Shown here one piece after another: positions 46,048 to 55,572 of a DNA stretch of 64,000 nt. Position 1 is the stretch's first letter, and each line of letters starts with the position of its first letter. Below the pieces are notes generated by a model. It made no database searches, was not told the DNA's origin, and saw only the letters and a program-made list of their open reading frames with translations. The position numbers were made by a program, and so were the translations under genes. This stretch comes from Nonomuraea thailandensis (GTDB lineage Bacteria > Actinomycetota > Actinomycetes > Streptosporangiales > Streptosporangiaceae), in the NCBI RefSeq assembly GCF_024172165.1, contig NZ_JAMZEB010000002.1, forward strand, positions 2,687,501-2,751,500, in the 5' to 3' direction.

Positions 46048-48528
46048 GTGCACGACCTCCAGCACCCGGCAGCGCCGGACCCCGGCAGCGCCGGTTCCCC
46101 GGAGCTTCCGGACGCGGGCGCGGCCACGAACGTCGGCCGTCTGGCGGCCACCATCGAACGGCTGCGCGAGGCGGTGCGGGAGGCCCAGCACGCGGCCGAG
46201 GGCCGGGCGCTGATCGAGGTGGCCAAGGGCATCCTGATCGAACGGCTCGGCTGCGGCCTCACCGAGGCCGCGCGGCAGATCGCGACGCTGGCCGAGCAGG
46301 CGGGCGTCTCGCCCATCGAGATGTCGGCCGACATCATCAACCACGCCGCCAGGGACCGCATCAGCGAGACGGCCCGGGAGTTCCTGAACGCGGCTCGCTC
46401 CCATGAGGCGCCGGCCGCGGCCGGACGCGCTCGCCCCCGCGCGGGGGCCGGCGCGGCCGAGCGCACAGGCGCAGGAGCCGGCGTGGCCGACAGCGCTCGT
46501 ACCGGCGCAGGGGCCGGTGCGGGTGTGGCGGTGCGCATGCGCAGCGCCGAGAACGGCATGCTGCAGGCCGGCGACGCGCAGGCCGTGGCCGAGTCGCTGC
46601 TGCAACACGCGCTGACCCCCCTCGGCGCCACCGCCGTCGCCATCTGGGCAGCCGGCCACGACGCCTCGCTCGCCCTGGCCGGCTACGCCGGCTTCAACGA
46701 GGCCGAGGCCGCCCGCTGGCGCTACGTGCCGCCCGGCGTGGCCACCCCCGCCCGGCAGGCGCTCACCGAACGCAAGCCGGTCTGGCTGCGCGCGCTGTCG
46801 GACGTCGGCCTGCCCTCGATCGGCCGGCACGCCACCCCCGGCGGCGGCCGCGCCTCGGTGCCCGCCGGCACCGGCGGCCGCGTGCTGGGCGTGCTGGAGA
46901 TCAGCTGGCCCGAGCCGCTGGAGACGCCGTCGCCCCAGATCGTCAAGCAGATCGAGGCGCTGGCCGAGCTGTGCGCGCACACGCTGGAGCGTCCTTCGGT
47001 CGCGCCCGCCCCGGCCCCGCCGTCGGAGCTGACCGACCTGGCCGACGTGCTGCCCGACGCCGCGATGGTGCTGCAGCCCTGCCTGAGCGCCGACGGCCGG
47101 CTCACCGACTTCCGCATCCGCCACACCAACCCGCGCTTCGCCGACCCGGCCGGGCGGCCGACCGCGATGGTGACCGGTGCGCGGCTGCTGGAGGCGTACC
47201 CGCTGGCCGCCCAGGACGACGGCCTGTTCTCCAAGATCGAGCGAGTGCACGCCACCGGCGAGCCGTTCCAGTCCGAACAGGTGACGCTGACCGCGCTGGT
47301 CGACCAGGTGCCGCTGGCCAGCGTCGCGCACGTGAGCATCACCCGCCACGGCGACGACGTGCTGATGATCTGGCGGCTGCAGGACGAGGCCACCCGCCTG
47401 GCCAGCCTGCTCCAGCACGCCCAGCGCCTGGGCCGCATCGGCGGCTTCGAGGAGAACGCGCTCACCGGCGAGATCACCTGGAACAGCCAGCTCCACTCGC
47501 TGTACGGAATGGACCCGGGCGAGCCGCCCATCCCGCTGGAGCTGCTGGCCGAGCACGCCCACCCCGACGACGCGGTGGTCATCGGGCGCTTCCTGCGCAC
47601 GGTGCTGCACCACCGCCAGCCCGCCTCCGCCGCGTTCCGGCTGCAGCGGCGCGACGGCATCGCCCGCCACATCAGGGTGGTGGCCGAGCCGGCGCTGAGC
47701 GACGACGGCCTTCTGCTGGCCATCCGGGGCGCGTACCAGGACATCTCCTCCCAGCACTGGACGGAGATGGCGCTCGCGGCCACCCGCGACCAGCTCGCCC
47801 ACACCGAGCAGCAGGCGGCCGAGCGCAACCGGCTGGCGCTGCAGCTCCAGCGGGCCATCATGCCGGCCAGCCAGCAGCCGGTGGAGGCGTTCGGCCTCGA
47901 CGTCGCCGTACGCTACCGGCCGGCGGAGAAGGATCACCTGGTCGGCGGCGACTGGTACGACGCCGTCATACTGCCGTCCAAGAAGATCCTGCTGGCCGTG
48001 GGCGACGTGGCCGGGCACGGCATCGAGGCGGCCACCGGCATGGTCGTGCTGCGCAACGCCCTGCGCGGCCTGGCCGCCACCGGCGCGGGCCCCGGACAGC
48101 TCCTGGCCTGGCTCAACATGGTCGCCCACCACCTGACCGAGAACGTGACCGCGACGGCGATCTGCGGGCTGTACGACCCCGACACGCACGTCCTGAGCTG
48201 GGCCAGAGCCGGGCACCTGCCGCCCATCCTGATCAGGGACGGCCAGGCCGTCGAGCTGGACATGATCAGCGGCGTCCTGCTCGGCGCGCTGTCGGACATG
48301 ACCTACGAGGAGAGCCAGGTCCAGCTCGCCTCCGACGACATCCTGCTCATGTACACCGACGGCCTGATCGAACGCCGCGACCTGCCCCTGCAGCAGGCGC
48401 AGCAGCAGCTTCTCCGAACCGCCACGCACCCGAGCACGGGCCTCGGCCACCGGCTGGACCACCTGCTGACCCACAGCAGGTCCGACACCGACGACGACAC
48501 CTGCCTCGTGGGCATCCAGCTCCACTGA
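46048..48528 (+). CDS. ANTAR-GAF-PAS-SpoIIE phosphatase
   Basis: An 826-residue multidomain regulator. Residues about 45-105 are an ANTAR RNA-binding domain (EVAKGILIERLGCGLTEAAR, LAEQAGVSPIEMSADIINHA). A Gly-Ala-Arg linker follows, then a GAF domain (about 165-320), two PAS-type domains (about 335-570) and a PP2C-like SpoIIE domain with VGGDWYDAVILPSKKILL, VGDVAGHGIEAATGMV and a late DDDTCLVGIQL. AAGGAGAG precedes the GTG. It lies 48 bases after the hybrid kinase, so the two are probably cotranscribed. An ANTAR domain usually sits at the C-terminus of a receiver; at the N-terminus of a phosphatase it is less common. Confidence 0.9.
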   Translation: MHDLQHPAAPDPGSAGSPELPDAGAATNVGRLAATIERLREAVREAQHAAEGRALIEVAKGILIERLGCGLTEAARQIATLAEQAGVSPIEMSADIINHAARDRISETAREFLNAARSHEAPAAAGRARPRAGAGAAERTGAGAGVADSARTGAGAGAGVAVRMRSAENGMLQAGDAQAVAESLLQHALTPLGATAVAIWAAGHDASLALAGYAGFNEAEAARWRYVPPGVATPARQALTERKPVWLRALSDVGLPSIGRHATPGGGRASVPAGTGGRVLGVLEISWPEPLETPSPQIVKQIEALAELCAHTLERPSVAPAPAPPSELTDLADVLPDAAMVLQPCLSADGRLTDFRIRHTNPRFADPAGRPTAMVTGARLLEAYPLAAQDDGLFSKIERVHATGEPFQSEQVTLTALVDQVPLASVAHVSITRHGDDVLMIWRLQDEATRLASLLQHAQRLGRIGGFEENALTGEITWNSQLHSLYGMDPGEPPIPLELLAEHAHPDDAVVIGRFLRTVLHHRQPASAAFRLQRRDGIARHIRVVAEPALSDDGLLLAIRGAYQDISSQHWTEMALAATRDQLAHTEQQAAERNRLALQLQRAIMPASQQPVEAFGLDVAVRYRPAEKDHLVGGDWYDAVILPSKKILLAVGDVAGHGIEAATGMVVLRNALRGLAATGAGPGQLLAWLNMVAHHLTENVTATAICGLYDPDTHVLSWARAGHLPPILIRDGQAVELDMISGVLLGALSDMTYEESQVQLASDDILLMYTDGLIERRDLPLQQAQQQLLRTATHPSTGLGHRLDHLLTHSRSDTDDDTCLVGIQLH

Positions 48529-48602
48529 GGGCCCTCCCGCACAGCACCGTGCGGACCTGCGTGTCAGGTGTCTGTCCGAGGAGGCCGGGCGGAGAGCCGC
48601 CG

Positions 48603-49131
48603 TGGACAGGGCTGCGCGAATCGTTGAGGTATGGCGCCGCCGTCGAGGTGGGGATCGCCGCGTTCCGCGCGGGTGAGGAGCCGCCCAGGGACGAGGAGGT
48701 GTGGCGGCGGAGCTGTTCGTCCACCCTGCCTCGGCCGGCGCGGTGATGGCCCAGGTCGACTTCGCCGTGTCACACCCGGCGCCGGCCAGGCCATGGCTGG
48801 TGGAGAGCGTCGCTCGCTGGGTACCCAGCTCAACCTGTTCGCCGACCGGCCGGTGCCCTCCGCCGGATCCCCGCTCGACCGGCTGCTGCAGGCGTTGCGC
48901 GCCGAGCCGCTGACCCGGAGGGTGCACGGGCTGCGCCTGTTCACCTCCCACCACGACGGCCGGCTGCAGATCAACGAGGTGCTGCTTGACAGTGAGCCGT
49001 GGCCGGGCGGCGAGGCGGTGGTCGCGGACAGCCCGGCGCCGCTGCCCGACGGGAGGGTCGCGGTGCGGATCTTCGGGCCTGCTGGTGCCTGCCGAGGACG
49101 CGTAGTGCTCGGAGACCTCACGGCGTCCTGA
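48603..49131 (+). pseudogene. Frameshifted remnant of an unknown gene
   Basis: Three consecutive segments, each in a different frame, read like one protein: GLRESLRYGAAVEVGIAAFR (from 48609), then VMAQVDFAVSHPAPARPWLV and ESVARW (to about 48820), then LNLFADRPVPSAGSPLDRLL, HGLRLFTSHHDGRLQINEVL and EPWPGGEAVV (to 49131). The pieces recall an actinobacterial protein of unknown function (DUF6348-like), but I am not certain. Two frameshifts would be needed. The whole 48529-49241 gap holds nothing else I can support. Confidence 0.4.
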
Positions 49132-49241
49132 GCAGTGCGAAGCAGGATGCCGAACATGCGCGCTGCCCTCGTCGTCGGGATCTGCCGGTGGCGGGCCTCG
49201 ACGGGCAGGGGCTCTGGCATGTTCGGCATCTCCGGGTGGTC

Positions 49242-51923
49242 CTATTCGAAGCGGATCTCGTCGATGGTGATGGTGGAGGCGCCTCCGTACCAGAAGCCCA
49301 TGGCGAGCTGGGCGGGGGAGTTGCGGCTGATGCCGTTGGCGGCCAGCGGGATCCTGATGTCCTGGTAGGCGGTGGTGATGGCCGGGTGGGCGCCGCCGTC
49401 GAGGGAGTAGTCGGCGAAGAGCTTGGTGGTGCCGCCGAGGCCGAGGTTGAAGTGGGCCTGCTCGCCGCCCGTGGCGCCCTTGACGCGGATCACCAGGTGG
49501 GTCCTGGAGGTGAGGTCCACCCCGACGTCGCTGCCGAACCAGCCGCAGTTGTCGTAGCGCAGGCTCAGCGCGCCGCCGGTGACCGCGCCGGACCCGCCGC
49601 CGTCCAGGAAGCAGTTGCCTCCCGTCCACCTGCCCAGGTCGTTCTTCGCTCCTGACGGGTAGGCCGGGGTGCCGTCGAAGTCGTCCAGCACCAGGCCGGA
49701 GCCGCCGGGGTTCGCCTCGGTGACGACGGTGACGGTGTTGCCGGACGGCGAGAGGTTGCCCGCGGCGTCCTTGGCCTTGACCGTGTAGGCGTAGCTCGTC
49801 GAGGGAGTGAGGCCCTCGTCGGTGTAGGAGGTGCCGGTGGGGGTGGCGACCCTCGTGCTGCCGCGGTAGACCTCGTAGCCGGTGACCCCGACGTCGTCGG
49901 TGGCGCCGCTCCACGAGAGCGACACCGTCGTGGCGGTCCTGCCCGTGGAGGTCAGCGTGGGTGCGGTGGGCGCGGCGCAGTCGCCGGAGCAGCCGGTCGT
50001 GGTGGCGCTCACGGCGGCCGACCGGGCCGAGACGTTGCCGGCGTTGTCGACCGCCTCGACCGTGTACTGGTAGGTACGGCCGGCGGTCAGCCCGGTGTCC
50101 GTGAACGAGGTCCCGGTGACGGGCGTGGCGGTGACCTTCGTCCCCGACCGGTGGACGTGGTAGCCCCGCAGGCCGCTGCCGCCGCTGTCGGCCGAGGCGG
50201 ACCAGGACAGCGAGACGCTGGTGTCGGTGCGGGCGGTGACGGCCAGGCCCGCCGGGGCCGAAGGCGCGGTGCAGTCACCGCCGCACGTGCCGGTGGTGCT
50301 GATCTGGCCGAGGCCGACCCAGCCGTCGGAGCCCTGGTTGGCGTTGGCGAACGACAGCGGGTAGGCGGGACGCCACCTGTCGATGATCCAGTCGGTGAGC
50401 CGCACGGACGCCGGGCGGTCGCGCAGCACCTGCTGGGTGATGCTCTCCAGCGGGTTGCGCACCCGCAGGACGAGCTGGTAGCTCCCGGCCGGGACGCCCG
50501 CGGCGTTGAGGTTGGCCGAGAAGTTCACCGGGCGGCCGAAGTCGAGGTAGGTGGGGTCGGCGCCGGCGTTCCAGTCGGGGAAGGCGCGGATCTTGAGCGG
50601 CTGGACGGTGCGGATGTCCCAGTCGGTGTCCCAGGTCTTGACCACGCTGCCACTGGAGTTCCGCAGGCCGATGACGAACTTCCAGGGGTAGTAGAAGGGC
50701 GCCACCCCGTCGTTCTGCACGGTGACGCCGACCTTGAAGGTGCCGCCGTTGCTCGCGTTGAAGTTGGCCTGCGGGATGTGCAGGTTGTAGCCCATCTTGC
50801 GTACGCCTGCGGCGACCTTCGGGTCGGTGGGGCTGTAGCCGCCCGCGCCGGTCTGGTTGATCATCCAGCTGATGTGGGTGAGCTCGGTGGCGGCGAGCAC
50901 GTCGTCCACCTGGCCGCCCCCGGCCGGGTAGTTGGCGTACAGGGAGCCCTGGATCTCGGGGCGGGCCTCCCCGCCGATGGAGTGCGTCGTCCAGCGGTTC
51001 TCCGTGCCGTTGTCCAGCATGATCTGGGTGAACGCGTCGTCCCAGCCGTTCATGGACCTGGGCAGCGTCATGCTCTTGAGCTGGCCGCCGCGGTGCTCCT
51101 TGTAGGGCCAGGAGTCGTCGTGGAAGCCGATGTTCGCCGTCCGGGTGCCGGCCAGGCCCGGGTAGCGGACCTCGAGCTGGATGTTGTCGAAGGCCGCGTC
51201 GAAGGCGTTGATCAGGGTGCTGATGGTGGCGTCGGTCGGCATCAGGTCGGGGTAGCCGTCGGCGGTGTCCCGGTCGTAGGGCCAGGTGTGCCATTCACCC
51301 CACAGCCCGACCAGGCCCAGGGACATGAACCCGATCCGGGGGTCGGCCGTTCCTCCGGGCCCCGCCTTGTCGTACCGGGCGGCGAAGGCGTTGATGAAGC
51401 CGGTGAACGCGGCGATGACGTCGGGGTCGTCGTAGTCGGGGCTGACGGTGCCCCAGAACCCGTTGTTGCGCAGGGCCGCCTTGCCGTTGAGACACGGCGG
51501 GATGCCGTTGCCCGGGTGGGAGGAGGTGCCGCCCGGATACTCCACGTAGAACCGGAAGGCGACCTGGCGGCCCCACACGGCGGACTCGTCCAGCGCCTTC
51601 TCGAAGAGCGTCCAGTCGAAGGCGTTGCAGTCCGAGGGGTTCGTCATGATCTCGTTGAGCGCGAAGTAGGTCCACATCACGCCGCCGGGGTACTTGGCGT
51701 CGTAGTTGTCGCCGGGGAACAGGTAGGGGGCGAATCCCTTCAGCGGCTGCCCCACCGGCGTGGGGGCGTAGGCGTAGGTGTGGGTGGTCAGCGTCGTGTC
51801 CGGGAGCGGCCCGGCGGGGGGCCGGGCGGGCGGGCCGGCCGGGGCGGCCGACGCGGGAACCGCCCCGCCTAACAGCAGGATCGTGATGGCGGCGAGAGAG
51901 GCGAGCCGACGTCTCATCTTCAT
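49242..51923 (-). CDS. Secreted DUF4832 protein with two fibronectin III domains and a C-terminal binding domain
   Basis: An 893-residue extracellular protein. A Sec signal (residues 1-27) is followed by a DUF4874/DUF4832-type glycosidase-like barrel with AFRFYVEYPGG, SPDYDDPDV and WGEWHTWP (208-215), and then a beta domain. Two fibronectin type III domains (about 560-745) lead to a C-terminal jelly-roll-like domain starting LVLDDFDGTP, probably carbohydrate binding. Its paralogue lies at 54037-55425. It is divergent from the sugar permease genes, which fits a secreted polysaccharide-processing enzyme. The catalytic role is not established for this family. Confidence 0.8.
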   Translation of the reverse strand: MKMRRRLASLAAITILLLGGAVPASAAPAGPPARPPAGPLPDTTLTTHTYAYAPTPVGQPLKGFAPYLFPGDNYDAKYPGGVMWTYFALNEIMTNPSDCNAFDWTLFEKALDESAVWGRQVAFRFYVEYPGGTSSHPGNGIPPCLNGKAALRNNGFWGTVSPDYDDPDVIAAFTGFINAFAARYDKAGPGGTADPRIGFMSLGLVGLWGEWHTWPYDRDTADGYPDLMPTDATISTLINAFDAAFDNIQLEVRYPGLAGTRTANIGFHDDSWPYKEHRGGQLKSMTLPRSMNGWDDAFTQIMLDNGTENRWTTHSIGGEARPEIQGSLYANYPAGGGQVDDVLAATELTHISWMINQTGAGGYSPTDPKVAAGVRKMGYNLHIPQANFNASNGGTFKVGVTVQNDGVAPFYYPWKFVIGLRNSSGSVVKTWDTDWDIRTVQPLKIRAFPDWNAGADPTYLDFGRPVNFSANLNAAGVPAGSYQLVLRVRNPLESITQQVLRDRPASVRLTDWIIDRWRPAYPLSFANANQGSDGWVGLGQISTTGTCGGDCTAPSAPAGLAVTARTDTSVSLSWSASADSGGSGLRGYHVHRSGTKVTATPVTGTSFTDTGLTAGRTYQYTVEAVDNAGNVSARSAAVSATTTGCSGDCAAPTAPTLTSTGRTATTVSLSWSGATDDVGVTGYEVYRGSTRVATPTGTSYTDEGLTPSTSYAYTVKAKDAAGNLSPSGNTVTVVTEANPGGSGLVLDDFDGTPAYPSGAKNDLGRWTGGNCFLDGGGSGAVTGGALSLRYDNCGWFGSDVGVDLTSRTHLVIRVKGATGGEQAHFNLGLGGTTKLFADYSLDGGAHPAITTAYQDIRIPLAANGISRNSPAQLAMGFWYGGASTITIDEIRFE

Positions 51924-52059
51924 GGGGGCCTCGGAATGGTGGGGGGTTGCCAGAGCGAAACCTGGATGTAACGGAATACAAGCATGAAGGCTTCGCTTGC
52001 GCCAGATCCACTTTTGCTATCGCAAGTCCGTCGGCGCTCCTCGCAGATATGATGCGCTC

Positions 52060-52091
52060 TTGACAAAATATCGATTACTCACATCATTATT
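52060..52091 (+). promoter_or_regulatory. Promoter element, copy 1
   Basis: TTGACAAA followed by TCGAT and CACATCATTATT in a 32-base block. It matches copy 2 at 55470 in 27 of 32 positions without gaps. TTGACA is a consensus -35; the -10 lies within the CATCATTATT part. It drives the permease genes. Constancy of the inner TCGAT suggests a shared operator as well as a promoter. Confidence 0.7.
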
Positions 52092-52146
52092 ACCCAGGAC
52101 CGGCCCGCACGGAACGCCGGCGAGTGGCAGTCGACAGGGAGCGCCC

Positions 52147-53100
52147 ATGCAAGCGGTTGGGACACGACTCGATGCCGGGACCGACCAGCGGCAAGGGCTT
52201 CTCGGACGCCATGGCCGCCCGCGGCGACGGCGGCGGGACGACCGCCGGGTCGCGTGGTTGTTCCTGCTGCCGGTGATCGCCGGTTTCGCGGTCTTCTACG
52301 CCTATCCGACGGCCCGGGGCATCTGGTACTCGTTCACCGACTACAGCCTGCTCGCCGATCCGAAATACGTCGGCGCGGACAACTACCGGGAGCTGGTCAG
52401 CGACGCGCAGGCCTGGAACGCGCTCAAGGTCACGGGCTACTACGTGGTCGTGAACATCGTTTCCCAGACCCTGCTCGCGCTCGGGCTGGCCGCGCTGATG
52501 CACCGGCTGACCCGCTCGGTCGTCCTGCGCGCGACGCTGCTGGTGCCCTGGCTGGTGCCGAACGTGACGATCGGCCTGCTGTGGGCCTGGCTGCTGGACC
52601 CCGATCTCGGGTTCGTCAACCACCTCATCGGCCTGACCGGGCTCGACACGACCCTGTCCTTCAACTCGCCTGAATGGGCGATGCCGCTGGTGGCCCTGGT
52701 CAACACCTGGACCTTCACGGGCTACACCGCACTGCTGCTCTACGCGGGGATGTTGCAGATCCCGCCGCACCTGTACGAGGGCGCGGCGATGGACGGCGCC
52801 GGCGAATGGCGCATGTTCCGCTCGATCACACTGCCGCTCCTGCGGCCGATCCTGGCACTGGTGCTGGTGGTGTCGCTGATCGGCTCGTTCCAGATCTTCG
52901 ACACGGTCGCGGTGGTGTACGGCGGCAAGGCTCCCATCCCGGAGACCCGGGTCATCTACTACTACATCTACCAGCGGGCGTTCACCTACTTCGACATGGG
53001 ATACGCCTCCGCCCTGGCGATGGTCCTCGTGGTCATCCTCGGCGTGCTGACCACCCTTCAGTTGCGGATGCTGCGTGCGTCGCGTTCGGACCTGGCCTAA
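52147..53100 (+). CDS. Sugar ABC importer permease (MalF/UgpA type)
   Basis: A 317-residue permease of the CUT1 carbohydrate family with about six membrane helices after a basic N-terminus. The coupling loop is LYEGAAMDGAGEWRMFRSIT (EAA motif) leading into LPLLRPIL. A GGGAGC site precedes the ATG at 52147; a longer frame starting at 51997 would run through the promoter element. It pairs with the MalG-type permease 11 bases downstream and the lipoprotein at 55573. No ATPase gene is nearby, so a shared MsiK-type ATPase is likely. Confidence 0.88.
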   Translation: MQAVGTRLDAGTDQRQGLLGRHGRPRRRRRDDRRVAWLFLLPVIAGFAVFYAYPTARGIWYSFTDYSLLADPKYVGADNYRELVSDAQAWNALKVTGYYVVVNIVSQTLLALGLAALMHRLTRSVVLRATLLVPWLVPNVTIGLLWAWLLDPDLGFVNHLIGLTGLDTTLSFNSPEWAMPLVALVNTWTFTGYTALLLYAGMLQIPPHLYEGAAMDGAGEWRMFRSITLPLLRPILALVLVVSLIGSFQIFDTVAVVYGGKAPIPETRVIYYYIYQRAFTYFDMGYASALAMVLVVILGVLTTLQLRMLRASRSDLA

Positions 53101-53111
53101 GGAGCCTTCGC

Positions 53112-53993
53112 ATGTTCTCCGGATTGAAAATCGGCAGGAAGGCCGCCTGGTTCGCCGTCATCGCCGCGGTCGTGCTCACGGTCTTCCCCTTCTACTGGAT
53201 GGTCCGCACGGCGCTGACCCCGGCGGGCGACCTCTACACCGACTCGACCGGGCTGTGGCCGGACAACCCCACGCTGATCAACTTCGCCCGGGTGCTGGGG
53301 CTGGTCGACGCCGAGACGGCCAGGGCCGCGGGCGGGTCGGGCGCGCAGCTGAACTTCCTGCTGTACACGATGAACTCGGTCATCTACAGCGGGCTGATCG
53401 CCGTCGTGCAGACCTTCTGCTGCGCCATGGCGGGCTATGCCTTCGCGCGGCTGCGCTTTCCCGGCAGGGACCTGGCCTTCACCGCCATCATCGCCGCGCT
53501 GATGGTGCCGCCGATCTTCACGATTCTGCCCAACTTCGTGCTGGTCAAGCAGCTCGACCTGCTGAACACGTTCCCGGGGCTGGTCCTGCCCAGCCTGCTG
53601 ATGACGCCGTTCGCAGTGTTCTTCCTGCGCCAGTTCTTCCTGTCCATCCCCCGGGACGTGGAGGAGGCCGCGACGCTGGAGGGCATCGGCAGGTGGGGGA
53701 TGTTCTGGAAGATCGTGCTGCCCATGAGCCGCGGCCCGCTGATCACCATCGGGCTGACCACGGTCGTGTGGAGCTGGAAGGACTACCTGTGGCCGTTGCT
53801 GGTGGGCAAGGCCGAGGACACCCGGGTGCTCACCGTCGGGCTGGGCGTGTTCCTCCAGCAGTCGCCGAACCGGGGGCCGGACTGGACCGGGATCATGGCC
53901 GGTTCGGTGCTGTCCGTCATCCCGGTGCTCATCCTGCTCGTCTTCCTGGGCAAGCGGCTGGTGCAGTCGATGAACTTCTCCGGCATCAAGTGA
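53112..53993 (+). CDS. Sugar ABC importer permease (MalG/UgpE type)
   Basis: A 293-residue permease of the CUT1 family. FPFYWMVRTALTP marks the first helix, and the EAA loop is DVEEAATLEGIGRWGMFWKI followed by VLPMSRGP. AAGGAG lies before the ATG at 53112. It forms the pore with the MalF-type protein. A 44-residue stretch between the first helix and the core (VLGLVDAETARAAGGSGAQL) is longer than in most relatives. Confidence 0.88.
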   Translation: MFSGLKIGRKAAWFAVIAAVVLTVFPFYWMVRTALTPAGDLYTDSTGLWPDNPTLINFARVLGLVDAETARAAGGSGAQLNFLLYTMNSVIYSGLIAVVQTFCCAMAGYAFARLRFPGRDLAFTAIIAALMVPPIFTILPNFVLVKQLDLLNTFPGLVLPSLLMTPFAVFFLRQFFLSIPRDVEEAATLEGIGRWGMFWKIVLPMSRGPLITIGLTTVVWSWKDYLWPLLVGKAEDTRVLTVGLGVFLQQSPNRGPDWTGIMAGSVLSVIPVLILLVFLGKRLVQSMNFSGIK

Positions 53994-54036
53994 CGAAGCG
54001 GGGTGCGGCCCGGGCCGCACCCCTTTCGTGGTGGCG

Positions 54037-55425
54037 TCAGGAGGCCCGGATCCGCCCGATGGTCAGCCAGCCCGGGACGGTCGTGTCCTGGTCGGCGTTG
54101 GCGAAACGCAGCGGCATGCCGTTGCGCAACGGGTTGGCCGCCCGCAGGACCAGCGTGTACTCACCCTTCCGCAGCCCGGGCGGCAGGGTGGCGGTGAGCT
54201 CGGCCGGCTCGCCGGGCATGACGCCGGTCAGCTTCCACGACGTCGTCCAGGTCCGGGCGATCCGCCCGTCCCGCCCGACCGCGGCCAGCTGGACGGGCCA
54301 GTCGTAGGAGAACGGGGCCACGCCGTCGTTGCTGATCCGGACGGCGACGTCGAGGCCGCGGCGCCTCTGCTCGGTGCGCACGGCGGTGACCCGCAACTCG
54401 TAGCCCAGCGACTTGGCGCCCTTCAGCGCCTGGCCGTAGGCGGCGCCGGTGTACCCGGGGCTGAAGGCGTAGTGGTTGAGCAGCCAGGTGGCGTGGGTCT
54501 GGGCGACGCTCGTGTCGAAGTCCTTGTCCCCGTCGCCGGGACAGTCCATCGGCACGTTGAACAGGCAGCCCTGCAGCTCGGGCCGCAGCTCGCCGGCGAC
54601 CGTGTTGGTCCGCCACTTGCCTGTGGTGCCGGCCTGCCCCATCAGGTCCATGAAGTGCCAGCCGGGGCCCGGCAGGGTGGAGTAGGCGAAGGAGTCGTCG
54701 TGGTAGCCCAGGTCGTGTGCCCTGTTGTCGGCGCCGGGGTAGCGGACCATGAGCCTGGTCCGGTCGAAGGCCTTGTCGTAGGCGTTCAGCACCCTGAGCT
54801 GTTCGGCCTGGGAGGCGAACCAGTTCTCCGTGCCCGGGTCTCCGTTGTGCGGCCAGGTGTGCCACTCGCCCCAGAATCCCAGCAGGCCGAGCTGGACGAA
54901 CCCGATCCGCGGGTCACCGTCGTAGCGGCGGCCGAGGGCGGCGATGAACCGGTCGAGCGCGGCGGTCAGGTTCGGGTCGTCGTAGTCGGGCGACACGCTC
55001 TGCCCGTTGTTGCCGAAGTCGTCGTACGGCCGGGTCAGCAGACCCTGATCGAGCAGGAACTGCGGGACGCCGCTGGGCTTGCCCGGATAGTCCAGGTAGA
55101 AGCGGAACGCCGCATGGTGGCCCCGGGCGGCGATCGCGTCCAGCTGCTCCTCCAACGCCCCCCAGTCGAAGCGGTGCGGGCCGGTCATCACCGCGTTCAG
55201 CGGCAGGTAGAACCACTCCATCGAGTGCGGGAACGTCGTATAGGCGCCGGCGTAGGGGATGAAGCCCTCCAGCGGATTGGCGTCCGGAGCCTGCGCCGCC
55301 GCCAGATCCCGCCAGCCCGGCTGAACGGTCGCGGCCGAGCCCGGGGCGGGTAGCGCCGTGACGGCCGCGGCCAGGAGGGCGACGAGCGCCATCCGCGCAG
55401 GCCGGCCGATCGGAGAGTGGACCAT
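54037..55425 (-). CDS. Secreted DUF4832 protein, short paralogue
   Basis: A 462-residue secreted protein, a shorter paralogue of the one at 49242-51923. A Sec signal (residues 1-31) is followed by the same barrel landmarks: AFRFYLDYPGKPSGVP, SPDYDDPNL, IGFVQLGLLGFWGEWHTWP (WGEWHTWP at 185-192) and GYHDDSF, then a C-terminal beta domain. It lacks the fibronectin and binding domains. GTGGAGG precedes the ATG at 55425. It is divergent from the lipoprotein gene and shares a promoter region with it. Its function is unknown but its place in a galactoside locus points to glycan breakdown. Confidence 0.8.
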   Translation of the reverse strand: MVHSPIGRPARMALVALLAAAVTALPAPGSAATVQPGWRDLAAAQAPDANPLEGFIPYAGAYTTFPHSMEWFYLPLNAVMTGPHRFDWGALEEQLDAIAARGHHAAFRFYLDYPGKPSGVPQFLLDQGLLTRPYDDFGNNGQSVSPDYDDPNLTAALDRFIAALGRRYDGDPRIGFVQLGLLGFWGEWHTWPHNGDPGTENWFASQAEQLRVLNAYDKAFDRTRLMVRYPGADNRAHDLGYHDDSFAYSTLPGPGWHFMDLMGQAGTTGKWRTNTVAGELRPELQGCLFNVPMDCPGDGDKDFDTSVAQTHATWLLNHYAFSPGYTGAAYGQALKGAKSLGYELRVTAVRTEQRRRGLDVAVRISNDGVAPFSYDWPVQLAAVGRDGRIARTWTTSWKLTGVMPGEPAELTATLPPGLRKGEYTLVLRAANPLRNGMPLRFANADQDTTVPGWLTIGRIRAS

Positions 55426-55469
55426 CGATGCCTCCACATGACGATTGCCAAAGCACTTATGAGCTGGCC

Positions 55470-55501
55470 TTGACAAATTTTCGATGAGCCACATCATTAT
55501 T
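55470..55501 (+). promoter_or_regulatory. Promoter element, copy 2
   Basis: TTGACAAATTTTCGAT followed by CACATCATTATT, the partner of the element at 52060. It lies about 70 bases before the lipoprotein start and just behind the start of the divergent DUF4832 gene, the same geometry as copy 1. Confidence 0.7.
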
Positions 55502-55572
55502 CGAGAGAGCCGACAAGGCAAGAGGGAACTTTCTCGGGCCCTCGGCCCTATCCCCCAGAAAGAGGCACCTCG

